DNA of 14,897 nucleotides from an uncultured Eubacteriales bacterium (GTDB lineage: Bacteria > Bacillota_A > Clostridia > Saccharofermentanales > Saccharofermentanaceae), in the NCBI GenBank assembly GCA_900313405.1, contig OMQY01000194.1, positions 1-14,897 of the forward strand, read 5' to 3'. Numbering within the stretch: the first letter of the stretch is position 1; every line of letters starts with the position of its first letter. This document shows, piece after piece, positions 6,641 through 13,800 of the stretch. The translations under genes and the position numbers were made by a program. The notes beneath the pieces are model-generated. The model was not told the origin of the DNA and ran no database searches. It worked only from the letters and a program-made list of their open reading frames with translations.

Positions 6641-6730
6641 TGCCAAGGCGCGCATTTATCGTCGCCGTCAAGCCCCCGCCGAGCTTGCGGAATGTTTTAA
6701 GATGGTGGTGCAGACGTATGCCCGATGCGA

Positions 6731-6736
6731 TATAAT
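6731..6736 (+). promoter_or_regulatory. Candidate -10 element for the BFD-like gene
   Basis: A consensus TATAAT lies 36 bases before the ATG at 6772. No good -35 is seen at 16-18 bases upstream (the region reads GTGCAG), so the promoter may depend on an activator. CCGAT (6722-6726) and ATCGG (6735-6739) form a short dyad around the -10 that could be an operator. Confidence 0.5.
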
Positions 6737-6771
6737 CGGTGTACAAGATCATATTTGGAACGGAGGTCACT

Positions 6772-6969
6772 ATGGAAAACTATACGATTTGCAACTGTAT
6801 GCAGGTTACTCGCTTTGACGTTGAGCAGGCGATGCAGGATCATAAGGATGTCAACAGCGTTGAGGAGGCTTTCAAGGAAGTTCAGGCGCAGACACAGTGC
6901 AGCACGGGATGCGGCGGTTGCTACAGCAAGATCCTTGATGCGATCTCCGATGTAATGCACGGTTATTGA
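6772..6969 (+). CDS. BFD-like [2Fe-2S]-binding small protein
   Basis: This encodes 65 residues from the ATG at 6772, preceded by GGAGG (6762-6766). An ATG at 6739 in the same frame lies at or before the predicted transcript start and has no binding site, so it was not chosen. The protein starts with a C-N-C pair (Cys7, Cys9) in ICNCMQVT and has a second cluster Cys43, Cys47, Cys50 in QCSTGCGGC. This spacing is that of the BFD-like (bacterioferritin-associated ferredoxin) [2Fe-2S] domain, with an added Cys. The middle is a short helical stretch (about 14-38). BFD domains pass electrons, for instance to release iron from bacterioferritin, or form parts of larger oxidoreductases; this one is free-standing. 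The partner is not visible nearby. Confidence 0.85.
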   Translation: MENYTICNCMQVTRFDVEQAMQDHKDVNSVEEAFKEVQAQTQCSTGCGGCYSKILDAISDVMHGY

Positions 6970-7030
6970 TCCGCCCGGGTCGGAGATGCCGCTGAGTGAA
7001 AGCAAGCGGCGGGGAGGCGTGAGCGATCAA
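6966..7030 (+). other. Structured 3' region of the BFD-like transcript
   Basis: TTGATC (6966-6971) pairs with GATCAA (7025-7030) and encloses a hairpin GCCGCT (6988-6993)/AGCGGC (7005-7010), with a possible GCC/GGC step between. It overlaps the stop codon of the BFD-like gene and precedes the terminator. It might be a 3'-UTR structure or a small RNA; no known RNA family was recognised. Confidence 0.35.
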
Positions 7031-7069
7031 CTGAGTGCGGACATCGCGTAAAAGTAATGTGAAAACAGG

Positions 7070-7096
7070 AGCCCGGGTCGGGAGGTCCGGGCTTTT
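7070..7096 (+). terminator. Rho-independent terminator after the BFD-like gene
   Basis: AGCCCGG (7070-7076) pairs with CCGGGCT (7087-7093) around a 10-base loop and is followed by TTTT (7093-7096). It isolates the DeoR-family gene from upstream transcription. Confidence 0.8.
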
Positions 7097-7113
7097 CGAA
7101 TGAAAAAATACGA

Positions 7114-7142
7114 TTGACAATGAAAATCACGCTTGCTAATAT
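7114..7142 (+). promoter_or_regulatory. Strong promoter of the DeoR-family gene
   Basis: A perfect TTGACA (7114-7119) is followed after exactly 17 bases by TAATAT (7137-7142). A start point 7-9 bases later falls at 7149-7151, on or next to the A of the ATG at 7151, so the message would be leaderless or nearly so. Confidence 0.85.
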
Positions 7143-7150
7143 CAACGAGT

Positions 7151-7924
7151 ATGATAAACCTTGAACGCAGAAAACAGATCTTGGAGATTTTGTCAGAGGA
7201 AGGCTCGATCAGGACGAACGAGCTCTCGCTTCGTTTGGGTGTAACCGGCGCGACGATCAGGACTGATCTCAGGGACTTGGAGAGGGAAGGCGCGATAGAG
7301 CGTTTCCATGGAGGACTGAGGCTGCCGGAGCAGCACAGGATCGAGATCGCCGAGAACTATATGGTGCGTTCGGTCATGAATGTAGATCTCAAGGACAAGA
7401 TCGGACGGGCTGCCGCGCAGTATGTTAAGAGCGGCGATACCATTTTCATGGATGCGAGTTCGACCGCTTTTCATATGATCAGATATCTGAAGAACACAGA
7501 TGACGTTACCGTTATTACGAACGGTATTCATACGGCGATGGAACTTCAGAGAAATAATAATTTCAAATCGATAATCCTGATCGGTGGTATGCTGAGACCC
7601 CACTCCGGATCGATCGAGGGGGTAGTAAGCCGCGAAATGCTGAGCAGGCTGTCGGCGGAGTCGTACTTTGTGTCGGGCAACGGGTTTACTGTGGACGGCG
7701 GGTTGTCGGGCAATAACTTTTTCGAGCTGGAACTCAAGAGGATATGTGTCGAGAGGAGTAAGAATATCATCGCTCTCGTGGATTCGACCAAGATAGGACA
7801 CAGTTCGGCGTCGGTGTTCATTAGCACGAACCGGATAGATACGCTTATAAGTGATGATCGCCTGTCGCAGGAGAACAGAGACCTGTGTCGTCAGGCGGGG
7901 ATAGATCTCGTCATCGGAAAATAA
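7151..7924 (+). CDS. DeoR-family transcriptional regulator
   Basis: This encodes 257 residues from the ATG at 7151. An in-frame TTG at 7133 lies inside the promoter spacer and would not be transcribed from it. The N-terminal helix-turn-helix begins MINLERRKQILEILSEEG and contains LSLRLGVTGATIRTDLRDLE (26-45), followed by the family hallmark RFHGGL (51-56). The C-terminal effector domain of the DeoR/GlpR sugar-phosphate sensor fold shows DASSTAF (101-107), TNGIHTAMEL (123-132), GGMLRP (145-150) and DSTKIG (211-216). Family members usually repress sugar catabolic genes and are relieved by a phosphorylated sugar. No sugar-use operon lies next to it here, so its targets are elsewhere or include itself. 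No Shine-Dalgarno sequence precedes the start. Confidence 0.92.
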   Translation: MINLERRKQILEILSEEGSIRTNELSLRLGVTGATIRTDLRDLEREGAIERFHGGLRLPEQHRIEIAENYMVRSVMNVDLKDKIGRAAAQYVKSGDTIFMDASSTAFHMIRYLKNTDDVTVITNGIHTAMELQRNNNFKSIILIGGMLRPHSGSIEGVVSREMLSRLSAESYFVSGNGFTVDGGLSGNNFFELELKRICVERSKNIIALVDSTKIGHSSASVFISTNRIDTLISDDRLSQENRDLCRQAGIDLVIGK

Positions 7925-7928
7925 AAGC

Positions 7929-7961
7929 AAAATAAAAACGGCCCGGGTCATCTCGAGCCGT
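7929..7961 (-). terminator. Rho-independent terminator of the minus-strand AraC-family gene
   Basis: On the minus strand, ACGGCTCG (7961-7954) pairs with CGGGCCGT (7945-7938), with one G-T pair and an 8-base loop, and runs into TTTTTATTTT (7938-7929). The gene's own stop codon (7950-7948) lies in the loop, so coding sequence forms the left arm of the hairpin. It also separates this gene from the convergent DeoR-family gene. Confidence 0.8.
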
Positions 7962-8880
7962 ATCTTATCCTGTATTTCTTCGGGGTCATCATCCTGCGTT
8001 TCTTGAACTGTGAGATGAAGTAGCTGGCGTTGGAGTAGCCTATCGCTTCAGCGATCTCGGCGACGGACATCTCCGTGTCCCGAAGGAGCGTCTCGCCCTC
8101 GTCGATCCTCTTACGGTTCAGGTATTCGGAGAACGTAACGTTCATCGTGTTCTTGAAGAATCTGGAGAAGTAACTGTAGCTCATGCCCACCAGTTCGGCC
8201 ATCTCTTCAGATGTGAGGTTGTCCATATAGCGGGTGTTTACGACTTCTATGACCTGACCGATGCGGGCGATGCCTGCTTTGTCGCTTACATTATCTCTTG
8301 ACAGCATATCCGCCTCTTCCCACTGGCGAAGGAAAAAGAGCGAGAGGAAAGCCAGGTCGGCTCTGACTGAAAGCTTGAAGAAACGCTTGCGTTCCTCGCA
8401 TTCGCTGATAACGATCCCGAGTGATCTTGAGATGAGGCTCGAATTGATCTCGCTTAAGATCGAACTTTTGCCGGAGACCGAATAATGATCCTTGTGTCTG
8501 AAGACTCTCATGGACTCGACAGGCAGGATGTACTTCAGATCCTCGCTCGACAGGGAAGAAGAGAAGACAAAATTCTGTTCGAAGTCTGCTACCAGATATG
8601 TCATCTCGGGGTCGGATGCCTCGATACTGTGCTGTTCGCCCGGCAGGATGACGATGAAGTCGTCGCTGTCGATGGTATAAGTGTTGTTGCCGACATGGAT
8701 GACCAGGTCGTCGGACTCTGACTGGATCAGCTCAATGCAGTTGTGGTAGTGAAGCTTGGAAGAACCTGCCATCCTTACGCAGTGGAACAGATCTTCATTC
8801 CCTGACAGAACATCATCGAAAAGTTGTTTGGGCTCTGATGATAGGGCAGAGACGGAATCGGTTTTATGTTTGTCGGACAT
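7948..8880 (-). CDS. AraC-family transcriptional regulator (first)
   Basis: This encodes 310 residues. The N-terminal half has a cupin-like ligand domain: LHYHNCIELIQSESDD (43-58) and DFIVILPGEQHSIEA (74-88), with the usual histidines of a sugar-sensing AraC_binding domain. A helical linker (about 140-205) leads to the C-terminal double helix-turn-helix (about 207-308) with LTSEEMAELVGMSYSYFSRF and ISQFKKRRMMTPKKYR, the standard AraC signature. GGAGG lies 12 bases before the ATG, slightly far. The gene is divergent from the esterase-like gene, and a perfect inverted repeat occupies the shared promoter region, so it probably controls that neighbour and perhaps itself. The effector is unknown. 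Confidence 0.92.
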   Translation of the reverse strand: MSDKHKTDSVSALSSEPKQLFDDVLSGNEDLFHCVRMAGSSKLHYHNCIELIQSESDDLVIHVGNNTYTIDSDDFIVILPGEQHSIEASDPEMTYLVADFEQNFVFSSSLSSEDLKYILPVESMRVFRHKDHYSVSGKSSILSEINSSLISRSLGIVISECEERKRFFKLSVRADLAFLSLFFLRQWEEADMLSRDNVSDKAGIARIGQVIEVVNTRYMDNLTSEEMAELVGMSYSYFSRFFKNTMNVTFSEYLNRKRIDEGETLLRDTEMSVAEIAEAIGYSNASYFISQFKKRRMMTPKKYRIRYGSR

Positions 8881-8939
8881 AAGATCAGTGTTCCTCCGAA
8901 TGTTTAGCGTAAGTGAATTGTCAAATATGTTGCATTTTG

Positions 8940-8968
8940 ATGATAAAGGACAAAATATGACTATGCAA
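8940..8968 (-). promoter_or_regulatory. Candidate promoter of the minus-strand AraC-family gene
   Basis: On the minus strand TTGCAT (8968-8963) and TATCAT (8945-8940) are separated by 17 bases, giving a leader of about 50 bases. The -35 overlaps the upstream arm of the 10-bp inverted repeat. Confidence 0.5.
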
Positions 8969-9014
8969 TACTAAAGGTGAAAAAAAGTCTTTTAATATGT
9001 ATAATTAGTATTGC
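8965..9014. promoter_or_regulatory. Perfect 10-bp inverted repeat in the divergent promoter region (putative operator)
   Basis: GCAATACTAA (8965-8974) and TTAGTATTGC (9005-9014) are exact inverted copies with centres 40 bases apart. One arm overlaps the -35 of the minus-strand AraC gene, the other overlaps the -10 end and start region of the plus-strand gene. This suits a shared operator bound by an AraC-type dimer; a hairpin-only role is less likely because of the AT-rich 30-base loop. Confidence 0.65.
8977..9005 (+). promoter_or_regulatory. Promoter of the esterase-like/AraC operon
   Basis: GTGAAA (8977-8982) and a consensus TATAAT (9000-9005) have the ideal 17-base spacing. The predicted start near 9012 lies within the downstream arm of the inverted repeat. 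GAGGTG (9028-9033) precedes the ATG at 9039. Confidence 0.65.
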
Positions 9015-9038
9015 TTTATCTTAATCTGAGGTGTTTAT

Positions 9039-11312
9039 ATGCAGGCGAATTCGATCATCCTGCCGAGCTGGCTCGGCAATAAGGCTGTTTTCCAGCAGGG
9101 AGTGCCGTTCTATATCGAAGGAAGGGCCGCTCCGAGTGCTACAGTCACGCTTGAGATCGTAAAGGATCCGACTGACGGCAGACGCGTATCCAAGCTCGAT
9201 GCCGAGTATGGTGTTATCCTGAGTCTTGAGGCTACAACGTCGGCCAAGGGCCACTTCAGGTTCAATGTTCCTGCATACAAAGCTTCATCCGATACGTATA
9301 CTTTCATTTTCAAGTGTTTCGCCGATACGGTGACTTATAACGATATAAGATGCGGAGATGTCTGGGTCTTCTTAGGTTCGGGTCTTCCCGCTGTTCCCAT
9401 GAGCAATGCCAATGCTCCCGCTGCGCCTCTGAAGCGCGCCATAATGAGCAACCTGAGATTCTTTACGCCCGCGAGGACGGGTCTTGAGAGCGGTGAGGAG
9501 GATATCGCTTATGCCCCCAAGGAATATCTCCGCGATGCAGAGTGGATAAGAGTAGAAGATACTTCCGAACTTGCCGATGTGTCTTCGACCTGTTTTGCTT
9601 TCGCTTATTCTCTCGCGGATCAGATACAGTATCCGGTCGGTGTAGTGGATCTCTCTGCTGACAATTCGACCATCCTTAACTGGTTGTCGGATGATGTCAT
9701 CGAGAATCAGACGGCTCTTCGCGACTATATAGAGGAGTTGGGGCTCCTGACTGACGAGGCGAGGTATGAGTCACTGATAGCGGGTGACCGCAAGAAGCGT
9801 AAGACCGCTAAGCTCGAGACGGAAGTTACACAGGGAAGGAGCTTCTTCGACTTCGATCTCAGTAAGTCCGACGAGCTCAACAAGCTTCACGATGAAGATA
9901 CGACCGCCGAGGCGATAAAGAAGATGCAGGAACTGGATTTCCCGTCTTCTTCCAACTCCTCCATGAGAAGCACGGCCAAGGCTTCGACTGATACACAGAG
10001 CACGACTCCGACGAGCAGCGCGATGAACCTCGACTTCGGTATGATATCCGAGATCAGGATCAAGACGGATAAGAAGGTCGAGGATTCCAGATTCATCAAG
10101 CACAAGTACCGTCCTTCGATATTCTGGAGAGCCAAGCTCTATCCGGTAAGACAGATGTCCATAAGAGGACTTTGCTACTGCCCTGACACGGATGAGAGTA
10201 TGTTCGGAAGATATGATCTCCTCCTGATGGGACTTCTCGAGACTCTGGCATCGAACTTCGAGCCGAGAGAGGTTTATGAGGATGAGCTTATGCCTTCTAT
10301 GCTCTTTGTCGCCATGCACCCGAAGAGCGTCGATTATGAGCATCCCTACAAGGTCATAGAGTTCAACGAGAACCTGACGGCGTTTACAAGAAGACTTGCC
10401 ATGCCTACCGGTATCATCGGACTTCACGATCTGCTGCTGCCCGACAAGACCAAGAGCTTTACGCTTGGTACGAGACTTGCCGTAGTTGCCCTGGGCATTC
10501 ATTTTACGCCCAAGATGCCGGCTTCGTGCCCCGAGTGCAGCGGTGTCGAGAAGGCGGGCAATAAGCTTATCCTGAAGTTCGATAACTTAGGTGACGGCTT
10601 AAGGCTCGCCGAGGGGGAGACGGAGCTGCGCGGCTTCGCGATCTGCGGTCAGGACAGGATATTCTATCCCGCCCAGGCAAGGATCCTTCACGGCGTCCGT
10701 GTAATGGTATGGCGTGATGATATAACGGATCCCGTATCCGTGACTTACGGCTTCCAGCCTTTCCCGCACGAGGCAACGTTCAGGAACCTGAACGACCTTC
10801 CCGTATTGCCTTTCAGGTTCGACAGAGAACCCTCTTACTATGCGCCCGATCTGTTCTTCAATAACTGCGATAAGCTCGAGTTCGTCGGTATGAGAGAGCC
10901 GGGCGGAGAGTTCGAGAAGCTCAAGGTGTATAAGACGTTCAAGGGCAACGGCGTTATTACCGAGGATACGATGAACAAGACCGAGGGCAGAGCATCGCTC
11001 CATATCAGATATGAGACAGAGAATTCGCTCTACGGATTCGAGCCGAACCTGGATTATGCATCGCTTTTCGCGCCGATAACGATATACGGCAAGAGCAGGA
11101 TCCTGGTCGATATATTCAATCCGGAACAGAAACGTAAGAGGCTCCGCGTCGAAGGCTTCGGCGAGGGCGAGATCAAGCAGCAGCTCACATGGCAGACGAT
11201 CGCTCTGGACTATAAGGGCGAGGGCGACATCGTGATCGACCATCTTCGATTCTCTATCGAGGACACCGACAGGAACGGCGAGATATACGTAGATAATATC
11301 CGCTTCGAATAG
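9039..11312 (+). CDS. Sialate O-acetylesterase-like protein lacking catalytic motifs, with C-terminal beta-sandwich domain
   Basis: This encodes 757 residues with no signal peptide or membrane helix, so it is probably cytoplasmic. The domain order resembles SASA/SGNH sialate O-acetylesterases: an N-terminal beta domain with AVFQQGVPFYIEGRAAPSAT (16-35; family pattern MVLQQ...WG.A.PG), GDVWVFLGSGLPAVPMS (106-122; family GDVW.CSGQSNM), VGVVDLSADNSTILNWLS (200-217; family GG..I.AWMS), YRPSIFW (357-363), LLLPDK (465-470) preceding a helix and LRGFAICGQDRIFYPAQARI (530-549; family GF.IAG.D..F.PA.A.I). The nucleophile GQSN and the IHP histidine are both absent. A Lys/Ser/Thr-rich insert (about 250-350) splits the core. 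A final domain (about 605-757, ending EIYVDNIRFE) looks like a carbohydrate-binding beta sandwich. The gene is followed nine bases later by an AraC regulator. Confidence 0.7.
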   Translation: MQANSIILPSWLGNKAVFQQGVPFYIEGRAAPSATVTLEIVKDPTDGRRVSKLDAEYGVILSLEATTSAKGHFRFNVPAYKASSDTYTFIFKCFADTVTYNDIRCGDVWVFLGSGLPAVPMSNANAPAAPLKRAIMSNLRFFTPARTGLESGEEDIAYAPKEYLRDAEWIRVEDTSELADVSSTCFAFAYSLADQIQYPVGVVDLSADNSTILNWLSDDVIENQTALRDYIEELGLLTDEARYESLIAGDRKKRKTAKLETEVTQGRSFFDFDLSKSDELNKLHDEDTTAEAIKKMQELDFPSSSNSSMRSTAKASTDTQSTTPTSSAMNLDFGMISEIRIKTDKKVEDSRFIKHKYRPSIFWRAKLYPVRQMSIRGLCYCPDTDESMFGRYDLLLMGLLETLASNFEPREVYEDELMPSMLFVAMHPKSVDYEHPYKVIEFNENLTAFTRRLAMPTGIIGLHDLLLPDKTKSFTLGTRLAVVALGIHFTPKMPASCPECSGVEKAGNKLILKFDNLGDGLRLAEGETELRGFAICGQDRIFYPAQARILHGVRVMVWRDDITDPVSVTYGFQPFPHEATFRNLNDLPVLPFRFDREPSYYAPDLFFNNCDKLEFVGMREPGGEFEKLKVYKTFKGNGVITEDTMNKTEGRASLHIRYETENSLYGFEPNLDYASLFAPITIYGKSRILVDIFNPEQKRKRLRVEGFGEGEIKQQLTWQTIALDYKGEGDIVIDHLRFSIEDTDRNGEIYVDNIRFE

Positions 11313-11321
11313 GAGATAAGC

Positions 11322-12308
11322 ATGTACGACGAACTTGTTCCCGCTATCGAAAACTACATCATCTCCACATCCGGCGCCATTCCGGTCATTTTCGAGGGGC
11401 TGTCACATACTCTCGAGAAGACTGCACCGAGTGCCAAGGTCAGCGCGCACACTTCGCACGAACTGCTCTATGTAAGAAGCGGTAAGCTCGATGTCACGAT
11501 CGAAGGTCATGAGATGACGATCGACAAGGGTTCCACGCTTATCATCAGACCCAACTCGCAGCATTCGGTAAGAGTGCCGTCGGGAACTGCGGATATCTTC
11601 GTTCTCTACTTCGGTTTCTCCAGAGATGCCAAGGCAGTCAATTCGATGCTCGGAATGGTCAGGGAGGTTAAGCCAAAGGTGGCGCCCGGCCCCAGTATCG
11701 CCATACCGCCGAGCATGGACCAGAAGTCGGTTGAGAGCTTCCTTGACTTCGCGACGGGCAGCGACAGGGATGAACTCGAGAAGGCTCCCTATATCACGAT
11801 ATCGGGAAGCTATAAGCAGGATATCAGCACGATCGTCGAGAGGATCGTCGAAGAGAAGAAGGACAACCTTTATTCCAAGGAAGCGATGCTTCAGATACTG
11901 ACGCTCGAGCTGATGCTGACGCTTGCCCGCGCCATGAAGTTCGAGTGGGAGGAAAGCCTGCGCGTCCGTAACGGCAAGGCCCGTGAGCTCGTCCTGATCG
12001 CCCGGAACTATATCGACCAGAACTACGAGAGAGGCATATCGATCGCCGATGCCGCTTCCTATGTCTTCTTAAGCCAGGGATATTTCACGAGAGCATTCCG
12101 TGATGAGTTCGGAGTCAGCCCGATGGGCTATCTCATGAAGAAGAGGCTCGACCGCGCGTGCGAGCTCTTAAGTGATGACGGTATCAAGGTGTCGGGAGTT
12201 GCTTCGCAGTCAGGCTTCTCGAGCCCGCAGAGGTTTAACGCGGCATTCCGTAAGCAGATGGGAATGACGCCTATCGAATATCGTAAAAAAGTAACCAACA
12301 AAGAGTAA
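11322..12308 (+). CDS. AraC-family transcriptional regulator (second)
   Basis: This encodes 328 residues. The N-terminal cupin domain has [18 protein letters not shown] (43-60), a [18 protein letters not shown] segment (68-85) and a conserved His81, typical of AraC_binding. A proline-rich and helical linker (about 115-215) leads to the C-terminal double helix-turn-helix (about 222-325), including [20 protein letters not shown] and the ending [14 protein letters not shown]. Its ribosome binding site TAGGAG overlaps the stop of the esterase-like gene, so the two are co-transcribed and probably act together. The sequence differs clearly from the first AraC regulator outside the DNA-binding domain. 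The folate operon starts only 14 bases downstream with no terminator between. Confidence 0.93.
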   Translation: MYDELVPAIENYIISTSGAIPVIFEGLSHTLEKTAPSAKVSAHTSHELLYVRSGKLDVTIEGHEMTIDKGSTLIIRPNSQHSVRVPSGTADIFVLYFGFSRDAKAVNSMLGMVREVKPKVAPGPSIAIPPSMDQKSVESFLDFATGSDRDELEKAPYITISGSYKQDISTIVERIVEEKKDNLYSKEAMLQILTLELMLTLARAMKFEWEESLRVRNGKARELVLIARNYIDQNYERGISIADAASYVFLSQGYFTRAFRDEFGVSPMGYLMKKRLDRACELLSDDGIKVSGVASQSGFSSPQRFNAAFRKQMGMTPIEYRKKVTNKE

Positions 12309-12322
12309 CGGGGGAAAAATAC

Positions 12323-12946
12323 GTGGCATACGATTACGCTAATGATAACAATATACCTGAGGAGAGCCGTAAGAATATGGATCTGCCCAGGATCGAGAGG
12401 GCAGTAAGGGATATCCTTGAGGCTATAGGCGAAGATCCTGACAGAGAAGGACTTCTCGATACGCCGACGCGCGTTGCCAGGATGTATGCCGAGGTCTTCT
12501 CCGGGATACACCGCGATGTGTCCAAAGATATCAAGGTCTTTAACGAGCCCGGCAACGACGAGATGATCCTGATCGGCGATATTCCGTTCTATTCCATGTG
12601 CGAGCACCATCTGCTGCCTTTCCACGGCAAGGCACACGTAGTCTATATCCCGAAGAACGGCAAGATCTTCGGACTGTCGAAGGTCGCGAGGATCGTAGAC
12701 ACACTGTCCCGTAAGCCTCAGCTTCAGGAGAGACTGACATCGGAGATCGCTGACAGCATAGTCGAGAGCATCGACCCGACAGCCGTATGCGTTGTCATTG
12801 AAGCAGAGCACCTCTGCATGACCATGAGAGGTATACGTAAGCCCGGATCGAGGACTGTCACTTCTGCGATGCGGGGCGGCTGCCGTACGGATGCCAGGAC
12901 ACGTAATGAAGCGCTGGCGCTTATCAACAGACAGAGGTCTTCTTGA
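12323..12946 (+). CDS. folE: GTP cyclohydrolase I
   Basis: This enzyme converts GTP to 7,8-dihydroneopterin triphosphate, the first step of folate synthesis, in the cytoplasm. The 207 residues include [20 protein letters not shown] (31-50), the zinc/active-site motif [15 protein letters not shown] (92-106) with Cys93 and His96, [10 protein letters not shown] (117-126), and [16 protein letters not shown] (160-175) with the third zinc ligand Cys165. All catalytic positions are present. The GTG start at 12323 has a weak GGGGG site; an ATG at 12377 with GAGGAG upstream would give a 189-residue protein, closer to the 190 residues of the Bacillus subtilis enzyme, so the first 18 residues are uncertain. 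The stop overlaps folP. Confidence 0.95.
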   Translation: MAYDYANDNNIPEESRKNMDLPRIERAVRDILEAIGEDPDREGLLDTPTRVARMYAEVFSGIHRDVSKDIKVFNEPGNDEMILIGDIPFYSMCEHHLLPFHGKAHVVYIPKNGKIFGLSKVARIVDTLSRKPQLQERLTSEIADSIVESIDPTAVCVVIEAEHLCMTMRGIRKPGSRTVTSAMRGGCRTDARTRNEALALINRQRSS

Positions 12947-13797
12947 TGATCGCCGAGCGCAGGACAGGCGTTATATCTTGTCGCGGTAAGAGGCTCGAAT
13001 ACGGGCACAGGACACTTATCATGGGGATCCTTAACGTGACCCCCGATTCGTTCTCGGACGGAGGGAAGAACCGGAAACTGTCGGATGCGCTTTTCGCTGC
13101 TGAGAGAATGATACGCGAAGGCGCCGATATCATCGACGTCGGAGGAGAATCCACCAGACCCGGATACACGATGATAAGTGTCGATGAGGAACTGGAACGC
13201 ATCGCTCCCGTCATCGAGGGGATAGAGGATGCCTTTGATACCATTATCTCGGTCGATACCTATAAGGCGGATGTTGCTGAAGGCGCACTCCGTGCCGGTG
13301 CACATATCGTCAATGATATCTACGGCTTCATGTATGACCCCAAGATGGCGGAGAAAGTAAGTGAGTACGACGCAGCTGCCGTCCTTATGTTCAATTGCCG
13401 GCGTAACGGCGAATGCCTGAACGAGGATATCACAGGCAGGGCTATCCGCGAACTGTCGGGCAGCATTGAGCGCGCACGTGCCGCAGGGATGGAAGATGAC
13501 CGGCTGATAGTCGATCCCGGCATCGGCTTCGGCACATCGAGAGCGCAGGACATTGAACTCATCAGAAGCCTTGACAGGATATCGATGAGCGGAAGATTCC
13601 CGGTGCTCCTCGCAGCTTCCCGTAAAAGAGTTGCCGCCGATATCCTTGACTACGATACGACGCCCGAAGAGAGGGATGCCGTAACTATGGGCATCGGCTT
13701 GGCAGGAGTAAATAACGGAGCATCGATCCTCCGGGTACACAACGTTAAGATGACATATGAAACATTAAAAGGATTCGAGAGTACGATCGGAGGTTGA
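12946..13797 (+). CDS. folP: Dihydropteroate synthase
   Basis: This enzyme joins 6-hydroxymethyl-7,8-dihydropterin diphosphate to p-aminobenzoate, giving 7,8-dihydropteroate; it is the target of sulfonamides. The 283 residues form a TIM barrel with MGILNVTPDSFSDGG (26-40), GADIIDVGGESTRPGY (59-74), ISVDTYKADVAE (101-112), AHIVNDIYGF (119-128), LIVDPGIGFG (187-196), LLAASRKR (221-228) and LRVHNVK (262-268). The segment after the fifth strand reads VLMFNCRRNG, where many members have a His in LMHM. ATG 12946 shares its A with the folE stop (TGATG), giving translational coupling; a TTG three bases earlier is possible but less likely. Confidence 0.95.
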   Translation: MIAERRTGVISCRGKRLEYGHRTLIMGILNVTPDSFSDGGKNRKLSDALFAAERMIREGADIIDVGGESTRPGYTMISVDEELERIAPVIEGIEDAFDTIISVDTYKADVAEGALRAGAHIVNDIYGFMYDPKMAEKVSEYDAAAVLMFNCRRNGECLNEDITGRAIRELSGSIERARAAGMEDDRLIVDPGIGFGTSRAQDIELIRSLDRISMSGRFPVLLAASRKRVAADILDYDTTPEERDAVTMGIGLAGVNNGASILRVHNVKMTYETLKGFESTIGG

Positions 13798-13800
13798 TCT

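Larger units (their letters stand above)
5904..6771. other. Gene-free intergenic region filled with hairpin repeats
   Basis: I find no credible gene in these 868 bases. They contain, in order, a long inverted repeat (5907-5984), a GC-rich 61-bp tandem array (5980-6154), an unremarkable stretch with a short TCTGCGCAGA palindrome (6198-6207), a 53-bp tandem array (6244-6387), a 10-bp inverted repeat (6424-6458), a 73-bp array of GTTGTC half-sites (6470-6640), and the promoter region of the next gene. Open frames that cross the region run through the repeats and have no ribosome binding site or recognisable protein features. Confidence 0.8.

Noticed and set aside
6411..6818. 135-residue open frame through the 73-bp array
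   Set aside because: It crosses hairpin repeats with no ribosome binding site, shows no conserved protein pattern, and overlaps the well-supported BFD-like gene in another frame.
12724..13740. 338-residue open frame on the minus strand
   Set aside because: It lies opposite folE and folP, which carry complete family motifs. No start signal or recognisable protein features were seen.
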